Positions 24,082 to 31,791 of a DNA stretch of 50,247 nt are shown here, piece after piece. Made by a program: the position numbers and the translations under genes. The notes beneath the pieces are model-generated. The model was not told the DNA's origin. It searched no databases and saw only the letters and a list, made by a program, of their open reading frames with translations. Position 1 is the stretch's first letter, and the number at the start of each line of letters is the position of its first letter. This stretch comes from Spirochaetia bacterium (lineage in GTDB: Bacteria; Spirochaetota; Spirochaetia; PWKH01), in NCBI GenBank assembly GCA_007128345.1, contig SKXS01000109.1, positions 1 through 50,247 of the forward strand. Direction: 5' to 3'.

Positions 24082-24089
24082 GCTGGATC

Positions 24090-24722
24090 ATGGCGGTAAA
24101 AAAGCAAAAACAGAAAAAATCAGAAGAACACAAGCCCAAGGAGAATCAGACCGTGCAGGATGAGCTGAAGGAAGAAACTGAAATCTCCGGAGAGAAAACA
24201 GATGAAGCTGTCATCTCTTGGGAGGACGAAAGGAGAGTCCTCACTGACAGATTGGCTGAACTTGAACAGGAAAATGCAGAATTGAGGGATTCATACCTCA
24301 GGAAGCAGGCTGATTTTGATAACTTCAGGAAGCGGATGTTCAGGGAGAAGGAAGAGTCCATACGGTACGCCAACAAGGAATTGCTGAGTGCCTTGATACC
24401 AGTTATCGATGACTTCGAACGGGCTCTGCAGTCAGCGGAGGTTTCCCGTGACTTTGAGAGCTTCTACCCGGGCGTCAAGCTCATTGAGAAGCAGTTTGTC
24501 GGGATGCTGGAGAAGCAGTGGGGGCTCAAGCGTATGGAATGCCTGAACCAGGAGTTTGATCCCCAGGAGCATGAGGCGGTCATGATGATTGAGAGCCCGG
24601 ATTATGACGTACAGACTGTAGTGGAAGATTTCCAGAAGGGATACTATTACCAGGATCGGGTGCTCAGACACGCAAAAGTGAAAGTAGCTGTACCAGCAAA
24701 GCAGGAAGAGACAGACCAGTGA
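24090..24722 (+). CDS. grpE: GrpE, nucleotide exchange factor of DnaK
   Basis: GrpE releases ADP from DnaK and acts as a thermosensor of the chaperone cycle. The 210-aa product has a Lys/Glu-rich unstructured N-terminus (1-45), the dimer coiled coil with RKQADFDNFRKRMFREKEE, and the beta domain ending VLRHAKVKVAVP. It heads grpE-dnaK-dnaJ; no hrcA gene lies in front, unlike in many Gram-positive bacteria. Confidence 0.95.
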   Translation: MAVKKQKQKKSEEHKPKENQTVQDELKEETEISGEKTDEAVISWEDERRVLTDRLAELEQENAELRDSYLRKQADFDNFRKRMFREKEESIRYANKELLSALIPVIDDFERALQSAEVSRDFESFYPGVKLIEKQFVGMLEKQWGLKRMECLNQEFDPQEHEAVMMIESPDYDVQTVVEDFQKGYYYQDRVLRHAKVKVAVPAKQEETDQ

Positions 24723-24724
24723 TC

Positions 24725-24741
24725 TACATGGTTACCATGTA
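24725..24741 (+). repeat. inverted repeat between grpE and dnaK
   Basis: TACATGG (24725-24731) and CCATGTA (24735-24741) form a perfect 7-bp stem with a TTA loop in the 35-base gap. It ends 4 bases before the dnaK ribosome binding site AAGGAG. It is weak as a terminator (no T-tract) and may be an mRNA processing or stability element. Confidence 0.5.
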
Positions 24742-24757
24742 ATGAAGGAGAAAATAG

Positions 24758-26683
24758 ATGGGACGTATAATTGGAATTGACCTTGGAACAACAAATTCGT
24801 GTGTTGCAGTTATGGAGGGAGGGGAACCCGTAGTCATACTCAATGCTGAAGGGCAGCGAACCACCCCGTCAATCGTGGGGTTCACATCCAAGGGTGAACG
24901 CCTTATGGGCCAGCCCGCAAAGAACCAGATGATAACCAACCCGGACAACACGATCTACTCGATCAAGCGGTTCATGGGGAGGCGTTACGGCGAGGTGCCA
25001 GGTGAAATCAGCATGGTGCCCTATGAGGTAAAGGACTCAGGAAACGGCGAGGTGAAGATTATCGCTCAGGGCAAGGAGTACTCACCTCAGGAGATTTCAG
25101 CGGCGATCCTCCAGAAGATGAAGCAGACCGCAGAGGATTATCTGGGTGAAAAGGTAACTGATGCCGTGATAACCGTGCCGGCATATTTCAATGATGCCCA
25201 GCGGCAGGCCACGAAGGATGCGGGAAAGATTTCAGGACTCAATGTGAAGCGTATTGTGAATGAGCCTACCGCAGCGTCACTTTCCTATGGGTTCGGCAAA
25301 AGCGGAAACAAGGATGAACGCATTGCAGTATACGATCTGGGCGGCGGCACCTTTGACATATCTATTCTTGAACTCGGCGACGGAGTCTTTGAGGTGAAGT
25401 CCACCAACGGTGATACCCACCTCGGCGGTGATAACTTTGACCAGAGGGTCATTGAGTGGATGATCAAATCATTCAAATCAGATACCGGCATTGACCTGGG
25501 ACAGGACCGCATGGCGCTCCAGCGTCTCAGGGAGGCTGCGGAGAAGGCAAAAATTGAGCTTTCCAGCAGCCAGTCCACCGACATCAACCTGCCGTTCATA
25601 ACCGCTGATGCATCTGGGCCGAAGCACCTGCAGTACTCCCTTTCCAGAGCTAAGTTTGAACAGATGGTTGAGGACCTGATTGAGAATACCAAGGGTCCGT
25701 GTGAGAAAGCACTGAAGGATGCAGGGGTGACCGCAGAGAATATTGACCAGGTCATACTTGTCGGAGGATCAACAAGAATTCCTGCCGTGCAGGCGCTGGT
25801 AAAGCGGATATTCAAGCGAGAGCCCAACAGAAGCGTAAATCCCGATGAAGTCGTAGCCATGGGAGCGGCAATCCAGGGAGGCATACTCGGCGGTGACGTA
25901 AATGATGTGCTCCTGCTTGACGTAACTCCGCTCTCATTGGGAATAGAAACTCTGGGAGGAGTGTTCACTAGGCTGATTGAGCGCAACACCACGATTCCTA
26001 CCCGAAAGAGCCAGATATTCTCAACCGCTGCAGATAACCAGACTGCGGTCTCCATACATGTGCTCCAGGGCGAGCGGCAGATGGCGGGACAGAACCGCAC
26101 CTTGGGGAAATTCGACCTGGTGGGCATACCGCCTGCGCCGAGGGGCGTACCGCAAATTGAAGTTACCTTTGACATTGACGCGAACGGGATCGTGCATGTC
26201 TCAGCCAAGGATTTGGGGACCGGCAAGGAGCAGAAGATCAGGATCGAGTCCTCTTCAGGGCTCTCAGAAGATGAGATCAACCGCATGGTGAATGATGCCG
26301 AGGCACATGCAGAAGAGGATAAGAAGGAGCGTGAGCGCATCGAAGTGCGCAACGAGGCAGATTCCCTTATCTATGCTACAGAGAAGTCGCTCAAGGATTA
26401 TGGCGATAAGGTCAGCGACAGCGACAAATCGGCTATTGAACAGGCATCAGCGGATCTCAAGGAGGCCCTCGAGCAGGGCGTCGTGGATGATATTCGCGCG
26501 AAAATGGAGACCCTCAAACAGGCGTCCTATAAGTTGGCTGAAGAGGTCTACAAGCAGCAAACCGCTGGCCAGCAGCAGGGAACGGACCAGGCAGGTCCCT
26601 CTCCGGATGCTGATCAGTCTGCTTCACAGGATGACGGTGTAGAAGATGCTGATTTTGAAGTTGTCGACGACGACGATAAATAA
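24758..26683 (+). CDS. dnaK: Hsp70 chaperone DnaK
   Basis: DnaK binds unfolded peptides in an ATP-driven cycle with DnaJ and GrpE. The 641-aa product has the three Hsp70 signatures: GIDLGTTNSCVAV at the N-terminus, the phosphate loop YDLGGGTFDISILELG and VILVGGSTRIPAVQ. It also has the linker DVNDVLLLDVTPLSLGIE (linker core DVLLLDVTPL), a substrate-binding domain and a C-terminal lid with a Gln/Asp-rich tail ending in DDDDK. AAGGAG precedes ATG 24758. It is complete and standard. Confidence 0.98.
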   Translation: MGRIIGIDLGTTNSCVAVMEGGEPVVILNAEGQRTTPSIVGFTSKGERLMGQPAKNQMITNPDNTIYSIKRFMGRRYGEVPGEISMVPYEVKDSGNGEVKIIAQGKEYSPQEISAAILQKMKQTAEDYLGEKVTDAVITVPAYFNDAQRQATKDAGKISGLNVKRIVNEPTAASLSYGFGKSGNKDERIAVYDLGGGTFDISILELGDGVFEVKSTNGDTHLGGDNFDQRVIEWMIKSFKSDTGIDLGQDRMALQRLREAAEKAKIELSSSQSTDINLPFITADASGPKHLQYSLSRAKFEQMVEDLIENTKGPCEKALKDAGVTAENIDQVILVGGSTRIPAVQALVKRIFKREPNRSVNPDEVVAMGAAIQGGILGGDVNDVLLLDVTPLSLGIETLGGVFTRLIERNTTIPTRKSQIFSTAADNQTAVSIHVLQGERQMAGQNRTLGKFDLVGIPPAPRGVPQIEVTFDIDANGIVHVSAKDLGTGKEQKIRIESSSGLSEDEINRMVNDAEAHAEEDKKERERIEVRNEADSLIYATEKSLKDYGDKVSDSDKSAIEQASADLKEALEQGVVDDIRAKMETLKQASYKLAEEVYKQQTAGQQQGTDQAGPSPDADQSASQDDGVEDADFEVVDDDDK

Positions 26684-26708
26684 GAACGGGTAGAAGGGAT
26701 GTACTGCT

Positions 26709-27848
26709 TTGGCTAAACGAGACTATTATGAAGTGCTTGGAATCCCAAAGGATGCTGCGAAGGATGACATAAAGAAAGCTTACAGGAAGCTTGCCATCAA
26801 GTACCATCCCGACAGAAACCCGAACGACAGTGAAGCTGAGACGAAGTTCAAGGAGGCCACCGAGGCGTACGAGGTGCTCAGTGATGAGAAGAAGCGCCAG
26901 ACCTATGACCAGTACGGATTTGCAGGCGTAGAGGGAATGAGCGGCGGCGCCCATGACTACTCTTCGGTCTTCAGGGACTTCAGTGATATTTTCGGCAATG
27001 ATTTCGGCGGTTTCAGCAGCATCTTTGATTCCTTTTTCGGCGGAGGCGGAGGAGCACGAACAGGGGGAGGCTCTGCCCGGGGCTCATTCAGGGGATCGAG
27101 CCTCCAGTATAATGTGGAGATAGACTTTAAGGATGCGGTCTTCGGCACAAAGGTGGAGGTATCCTACGCTAGAAATATTTCCTGCGATGCCTGCCACGGC
27201 ACAGGGGCAGAAACAGGCAGCAGCAAACGGGCCTGCCAGACCTGCGGAGGCAGCGGTCAAGTACGCAGGAGTTCCGGGTTTTTTTCCATAGCATCCACCT
27301 GTCCGACCTGCAGCGGGGAGGGGTACGTAATTGAATCACCATGCGGTACCTGCAGGGGGAACGGACTGCTGAAAAAGCGGCAGAAGCTCAAAGTTACGAT
27401 TCCTGCAGGTATTGATTCTGGAAAACGCATATCCGTACCGGGTCAGGGAGACGCGGGGCCGGGGGGAGGAACTCCGGGGGACCTGCTGGTCTACGTAACG
27501 GTACGCGCGCATAAGTACTTTGAACGCAGCGGAAACGATCTTTACTGCATGATTCCAATTTCTGTGACTCAGGCAGCGCTGGGAACGGAGATTGCAGTGG
27601 AGACCATAGACGGAGACAAGGTGAAGGTCAAGGTTCCTCCGGGGGTGCAGAATGGGAAAATCCTCAGGATCAAGGGAAGAGGAGTGCCCTATCTGCACCA
27701 GCAGGACCGAAGGGGAGACATGTACATAAAACTGCATATCGAGGTGCCCAAGCGGCTCTCGGTGAAAGGCAAGGCGCTTATGAAGGAGCTTTCAGACGTG
27801 ATCGGCGAGGAATATACACCTACCCCGGTTCCGCTCTCAAAGATTTAA
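26709..27848 (+). CDS. dnaJ: Hsp40 co-chaperone DnaJ
   Basis: DnaJ delivers substrates to DnaK and triggers its ATPase. The start is TTG 26709 behind AGAAGGGA, giving MAKRDYYEVLGIPKDA and 379 aa. The J domain (1-70) has HPD in YHPDRNP. A Gly/Phe-rich linker, four zinc-binding repeats (CDACHGTG, CQTCGGSG, CPTCSGEG, CGTCRGNG) and the C-terminal substrate domains follow. It is the third gene of the chaperone operon; rlmB starts 3 bases after its stop. Confidence 0.97.
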   Translation: MAKRDYYEVLGIPKDAAKDDIKKAYRKLAIKYHPDRNPNDSEAETKFKEATEAYEVLSDEKKRQTYDQYGFAGVEGMSGGAHDYSSVFRDFSDIFGNDFGGFSSIFDSFFGGGGGARTGGGSARGSFRGSSLQYNVEIDFKDAVFGTKVEVSYARNISCDACHGTGAETGSSKRACQTCGGSGQVRRSSGFFSIASTCPTCSGEGYVIESPCGTCRGNGLLKKRQKLKVTIPAGIDSGKRISVPGQGDAGPGGGTPGDLLVYVTVRAHKYFERSGNDLYCMIPISVTQAALGTEIAVETIDGDKVKVKVPPGVQNGKILRIKGRGVPYLHQQDRRGDMYIKLHIEVPKRLSVKGKALMKELSDVIGEEYTPTPVPLSKI

Positions 27849-27851
27849 TCT

Positions 27852-28586
27852 ATGCAGGCAGTTACCGGGTTTCATGCGATAGAACAATACCTGTCCAATT
27901 CTCCTGAAGGAACTGAGCTTCTGGTATCTTCCCGAAACCAGGGGGGAAGGATTGCCAAGCTCAAGGCAGCTGCAGGTGAGCACCGTATCCCCGTCAGGCA
28001 TGTATCCAATGATGAACTGGACCGCCTGGCACCAGGAAGGAAGCACCGTGGTGCGGTGCTTACCGTACCTGAACATCAGGCTTCCCGATCATTTCAGACA
28101 CTCAAGGATTTCTTTTCTTATCATACCCAGACAGAGGAACTGGTCATACTGTTCCTTGACGGCATCACCGATCCCCATAACCTTGGCGCGGTGCTCAGGA
28201 GTGCTGACCAGTTCCAGGTTGATCTTGTGGTGCTTCCCGACAGGCGAAGTATACACCTCAACGAAACGGTTATGCATGTCTCCTCAGGGGCCGCACGGCA
28301 TGTGCCGGTAATCGTAGTATCCAATCTCGTACAGGCTATTAGGGATACGAAGGAGCACAGTTTCTGGATATATGCTGCGGACATGGCGGGGGAGGCAGCC
28401 TCTCGGATATCCATGACCGGACGCATAGGCCTCATATTAGGGTCTGAAGGGAAAGGGGTGAGCCGTCTTGCCCTTGAGGAGAGCGACTTTCGGGTATCCA
28501 TTCCAACCCGTGGACACATCGATTCCCTGAATGTATCAGTGGCTGCAGGTATTCTTCTCTATGAGATCCGAAGAGCGGCTTGGTAG
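27852..28586 (+). CDS. rlmB: SpoU-family 23S rRNA/tRNA 2'-O-methyltransferase (RlmB-like)
   Basis: Members methylate a ribose in 23S rRNA (G2251 in E. coli) or tRNA. The 244-aa product has an N-terminal L30e-like substrate-binding domain (1-80) and a SPOUT knot with motif 1 DGITDPHNLGAVLRSADQF, motif 2 LILGSEGKGVSRL and motif 3 IPTRGHIDSLNVSVAAGI. Starting 3 bases after dnaJ, it is probably read with the chaperone operon. It ends one base from the convergent purD-like gene, with no clear terminator between. The exact target nucleotide is not certain. Confidence 0.88.
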   Translation: MQAVTGFHAIEQYLSNSPEGTELLVSSRNQGGRIAKLKAAAGEHRIPVRHVSNDELDRLAPGRKHRGAVLTVPEHQASRSFQTLKDFFSYHTQTEELVILFLDGITDPHNLGAVLRSADQFQVDLVVLPDRRSIHLNETVMHVSSGAARHVPVIVVSNLVQAIRDTKEHSFWIYAADMAGEAASRISMTGRIGLILGSEGKGVSRLALEESDFRVSIPTRGHIDSLNVSVAAGILLYEIRRAAW

Positions 28587-28587
28587 A

Positions 28588-29844
28588 CTACTCTTCAAAA
28601 AACTTGTTTCCTATATCGCTTCTGAACCATTTCCCTTCAAATTCTATCTCAGGCTCCAGTGCGTAGGCTTCAGTATTCGCGTCAATAATATTTGAGCTGA
28701 GGCCGACTGCGGTAAAGCATCTTCCTCCTGATGTGTACAGTTCATTTCCGCGGTTTTCCACGGCGCCGTAGAAGAGCAGCTGTGAGCTCGTAAGCGAGTA
28801 GGGAAGTGAGGTGACAGGCTTGCCCGTTTCAGGAAGCTGGGGATATCCGCGGCTTGCAAGGACCACCGCTACGGTGGAGCAGTCCGACAGCTCAAGAGGA
28901 AATCGGGAAATTGATCCCTGGTGTACCGATTCCAGGATATCCAGGAAGTCCGACCTGATGAGGGGGAGCAGGGCCTGGGTTGCAGGATCGTTGAACCGCA
29001 CATGGTAGTCCACCACCACCGGACGACCACCTTGAAGAATAATGCTAAAGATGAACACTCCTTTATATGAAAGGGACTCTTCCTCCATTCCCGCTAAAGT
29101 CGGTTCAACAATCGTGTCCCTGATGAGTGCTGATGCATCCTGGTCCAGTATAGGAACCGGGCAGACAGCTCCCATGCCTCCGGTGGCTGCTCCCCGGTCA
29201 TCCGTCTCGCTTTTCGTGTATTCGGAGCAGTTGGGCAGCATGAGGTATCCGCCGGTACCGTCGGTGAGTACCGTGATGGTAAGCGGTATTCCCTTGAGAA
29301 ACTCCTCGACGAACAGAGAGCTGTCCTTCAGCAGTTCAGAGGCAAAGCTCAGCAGTTTCTCCTGCTTTGCGCTGTCCAGCATTTCTCTGCTTGGTGCAAG
29401 GCCGTTGCGTTTGATGACAAATCGCCTGTCAGGATGGGCTTTGAGATATGCTGCAAGAGAGTCAATATCTTCTATCATCGTATAGGATGAACACGGTATG
29501 CCGTGGCGCTCCATGAAGCTTCGGGCAAATACCCGGTCACTCTCAAGCTTTAATGAATTTTTCGGTGCGCCAAACACCGGGTATCCTGCTTTCTGCAGCA
29601 CATTCACCACTCCTGCAGCCAGCGGGGTTTCAGTGCCTGCAAAGATGTAGTCTATATGGTGCTCCTTGCATGCCGAAAGAATTGCAGAGGAATCCGCAGG
29701 CCCGATAGTTGGCAGATTGGTTCCGAGCTTATTGGTCCCGGCATTGCCCGGAGCAATGTATAAGCCTGAAATTCTCCTGCTCTTCGAGAACATCCAGGCA
29801 ATCGCATGGTCCTTGGCCCCTGATCCGATGACAAGAATCTTCAC
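28588..29844 (-). CDS. purD: PurD-like ATP-grasp protein, divergent phosphoribosylamine-glycine ligase
   Basis: PurD makes GAR from phosphoribosylamine, glycine and ATP in purine synthesis. Start GTG 29844 lies 8 bases after GGGAGGG and gives 418 aa, the family length. The fold blocks are there: APGNAGT, GTETPLAAGV, TGGMGA near 221-226. Key positions differ from canonical PurD: GNGGREHA is GSGAKDHA (7-14), KADGLAAGKGV is KRNGLAPSREM (145-155), and EFNCRFGDPETQ is DYHVRFNDPATQ (279-290), which changes the usual Mg-ligand Glu/Asn to Asp279/His281. No other pur gene is near. It may be a divergent enzyme or a protein with a new role. Confidence 0.78.
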   Translation of the reverse strand: MKILVIGSGAKDHAIAWMFSKSRRISGLYIAPGNAGTNKLGTNLPTIGPADSSAILSACKEHHIDYIFAGTETPLAAGVVNVLQKAGYPVFGAPKNSLKLESDRVFARSFMERHGIPCSSYTMIEDIDSLAAYLKAHPDRRFVIKRNGLAPSREMLDSAKQEKLLSFASELLKDSSLFVEEFLKGIPLTITVLTDGTGGYLMLPNCSEYTKSETDDRGAATGGMGAVCPVPILDQDASALIRDTIVEPTLAGMEEESLSYKGVFIFSIILQGGRPVVVDYHVRFNDPATQALLPLIRSDFLDILESVHQGSISRFPLELSDCSTVAVVLASRGYPQLPETGKPVTSLPYSLTSSQLLFYGAVENRGNELYTSGGRCFTAVGLSSNIIDANTEAYALEPEIEFEGKWFRSDIGNKFFEE

Positions 29845-29874
29845 TGCGTATTCCCTCCCCTGAGTAGTTACCAA

Positions 29875-29903
29875 AAAATACCACTGGAATACATTATGGT
29901 CAA
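29875..29903 (-). promoter_or_regulatory. promoter of the purD-like gene
   Basis: On the minus strand TTGACC (29903-29898) and TATTTT (29880-29875) are 17 bases apart. The predicted start near 29868 leaves a leader of about 24 bases before GTG 29844. So the gene is not only read through from dus. Confidence 0.65.
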
Positions 29904-29910
29904 GGATGCC

Positions 29911-30891
29911 TCAGCTCAGCACTTGTGTGAGGATCGACAGGTATGCTTCGCGGCTTTCAGCGTGAACGATCTCTGCCCGTAATGCGGCTGATCCTGGAAG
30001 ACCCTTCGTATAAGCGCAGATATGCTTGCGCATCTCCCTGCATGCCGCCTGCTCCCCCTTAATTTCAATCTGGTGGTCCAGGTGGACCGTGATCATATCA
30101 AGCAGTTCGCTGTCCGTGGGCTGTGGAGGGATATCCTGTCCTTCGAGGAATGTACGGATACGGGCGAATATTGCGGGATTGCCCACGGCAGCTCTCCCGA
30201 TCATGATCCCGTCAACGCCGCAAGTCTCAATCATGCGCCGGGCGTCCTCTGGAGAATTCACATCTCCGGATCCCACAACGGGGATGTCAAGCTCCCGTTT
30301 TACCTGGGTAAGGAGGTTCCAGTCAGCCTTGCCGGAGTACCCCTGGGCGCGGGTACGCGGATGGAGCGTTACGAACGACGCCCCTGCTGCCTGGGCAAGC
30401 CGAGCCGCCTCAACGCAGGTAATTGAACTGCTGTCCCATCCGGAGCGAATCTTGACGCTCACGGGGACGGAGGTCTCCCCGGTCAGTGCTCTGACGATAT
30501 CTGCTGCGTCATTGAACCGGTTCATGAGTGCGGATCCCGCTCCGGTCTTCACTACCTTGGGCACAGGGCATCCGCAGTTAATATCTATAACGGTAGGCTG
30601 GTACTCAAGCAGAACAGGCAGAGCCCTCAGCGCCTGGGAATAATGGGAAAGGAAAATCTGGATAACCAAATAATCCTCCCCGGGGGACCGTTCCATGAGC
30701 AATCGTGTCTTGACGCTTCCCCGGGCGAGGGCTTCAGCTGAAACCATCTCGCTCCAGCACAGCGAAGCCCCGTTTTGCAGGCATACCGTACGAAACGGGA
30801 CATCAGTAAACCCGGCAAGGGGGGCTAAAAAGAGATTTCCTGGTATGTGTACGTTTCCTATCGCGAAGGAATGGTAGAGATTATGCGTCAT
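29911..30891 (-). CDS. dus: tRNA dihydrouridine synthase (DusB-like)
   Basis: Dus enzymes are FMN proteins that reduce uridines in tRNA. With start ATG 30891 (MTHNLYHSFAIGN) the product is 326 aa. The TIM barrel shows APLAGFTDVPFR, the catalytic cysteine in DINCGCPVPKVVKTGAGSAL, then VKIRSGW, TLHPRTRAQGYSG and GIMIGRAAVGNP. The chosen start overlaps the end of tatD by 11 bases; a longer frame would run deep into tatD and adds no conserved sequence. It is transcribed after tatD. Confidence 0.93.
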   Translation of the reverse strand: MTHNLYHSFAIGNVHIPGNLFLAPLAGFTDVPFRTVCLQNGASLCWSEMVSAEALARGSVKTRLLMERSPGEDYLVIQIFLSHYSQALRALPVLLEYQPTVIDINCGCPVPKVVKTGAGSALMNRFNDAADIVRALTGETSVPVSVKIRSGWDSSSITCVEAARLAQAAGASFVTLHPRTRAQGYSGKADWNLLTQVKRELDIPVVGSGDVNSPEDARRMIETCGVDGIMIGRAAVGNPAIFARIRTFLEGQDIPPQPTDSELLDMITVHLDHQIEIKGEQAACREMRKHICAYTKGLPGSAALRAEIVHAESREAYLSILTQVLS

Positions 30892-31663
30892 GCCCGCTGA
30901 TGCCGAAAACCCTGAGGCTGTTCTCAAAGATCACCGGGGCAATCTCTTCAAGCGGCTCCTCCCTGAGCTCCGCGATGCCTTCAGCTACCTTGCTGAGGTA
31001 AGCGGGCTTGTTGCGCTTCCCCTGGTATGCCGAAGGGACCATGAACGGACTCTCAGTTTCTATGAGCAGGCGGTCCAGCGGCATGCTGGCAGCGGTTTCA
31101 TGGAGATTCCGTGCATTACGGTACGTGACATTCCCGGCAAAGGATAAATAGAGGTTCATATCCAGTGCTTTCTTCGCATAGTTCCAGTCCTCAGAATAGC
31201 AGTGGAGGATACCTCCCCTGGGAGGTATCCGGTCTTGGAGGATGCTGAGTACATCGCTGCCTGCTTCCCGGTTGTGGATGATGACTGGAAGATCAAGCTC
31301 CTTGGCAATGTCGAGCTGCTGGATGAAGAGTTCTATCTGGGATTTCTTATTGCCGAATTTCCGGTAGTAGTCCAGGCCGATCTCACCAATGGCAACTACA
31401 CGGTCCAGGGATGCTTTCTGGATGACCTGGAGGTCCCAGTCGTGTCCGGGGTTGGTGACTTCTGAAGGGGAAACCCCTACAGCATGATATACTTGTTTGG
31501 CAGTTTTCAGGTTGCTGTATACTTGGTCAAAGTCACCAAGAGAGTTGCATATGCTGACGATATGCTTCACCTGAGCTCGCTGTGCCTGCTTTACAATGAG
31601 TAACTGTTCAATTTGGTCTTCATGGATCAGACCAATATGCGCATGAGTATCAAAAAAATCCAT
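30881..31663 (-). CDS. tatD: TatD-family metal-dependent hydrolase with altered active site
   Basis: TatD-family proteins are TIM-barrel metal hydrolases, mostly 3'-exonucleases. The 260-aa product keeps the HxH pair (H7/H9 in DTHAHIG), E94 in GEIGLD, H130 in VIIHNR and H154 in GILHCY. The usual metal-binding Asp of ETDxP is Glu204 (LIETESPF), and the common GxHPH motif reads GVSPSE (63-68). It may thus bind metal differently or act on another substrate. It is the first gene of a minus-strand unit with dus and lies divergent to ricT. Confidence 0.88.
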   Translation of the reverse strand: MDFFDTHAHIGLIHEDQIEQLLIVKQAQRAQVKHIVSICNSLGDFDQVYSNLKTAKQVYHAVGVSPSEVTNPGHDWDLQVIQKASLDRVVAIGEIGLDYYRKFGNKKSQIELFIQQLDIAKELDLPVIIHNREAGSDVLSILQDRIPPRGGILHCYSEDWNYAKKALDMNLYLSFAGNVTYRNARNLHETAASMPLDRLLIETESPFMVPSAYQGKRNKPAYLSKVAEGIAELREEPLEEIAPVIFENSLRVFGISGHDA

Positions 31664-31718
31664 ACTGGTGTACCGCTTTTAAAAAAATATAGATTTGCTG
31701 TCTGAAAAAGACATATAC

Positions 31719-31747
31719 ACCATATCACGTTAAAAAGCCACAGTCAA
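31719..31747 (-). promoter_or_regulatory. promoter of tatD-dus
   Basis: On the minus strand TTGACT (31747-31742) and TATGGT (31724-31719) are 17 bases apart, with TGA directly before the -10 box (extended -10). The start near 31712 gives a leader of about 49 bases with a small hairpin (TGTCT/AGACA). Its -35 box is only 6 bases from that of the divergent ricT promoter. Confidence 0.7.
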
Positions 31748-31753
31748 TTGCGT

Positions 31754-31782
31754 TTGACAATTATTTTGCTCCGTGATAGGTT
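31754..31782 (+). promoter_or_regulatory. promoter of ricT, abutting the start codon
   Basis: TTGACA (31754-31759) and TAGGTT (31777-31782) are 17 bases apart, with TGA before the -10 box. Transcription should begin at about 31789-31792, and the ATG is at 31792, so the leader would be at most about 3 nt. No Shine-Dalgarno sequence precedes the ATG. Confidence 0.65.
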
Positions 31783-31791
31783 TAACCCTCG

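Noticed and set aside
23942..24089. CIRCE element before grpE
   Set aside because: No TTAGCACTC-N9-GAGTGCTAA-like repeat can be found; the TTAGTA pieces near 23992-24005 do not form it.
25285..26352. Long minus-strand open frame opposite dnaK (355 codons)
   Set aside because: It mirrors the codon structure of dnaK, is rich in Ser/Arg/Thr without any motif, and has no promoter or ribosome binding site.
28583..28591. GTAGACTAC dyad at the rlmB/purD junction as a bidirectional terminator
   Set aside because: Only four base pairs, and no T-tract on either side.
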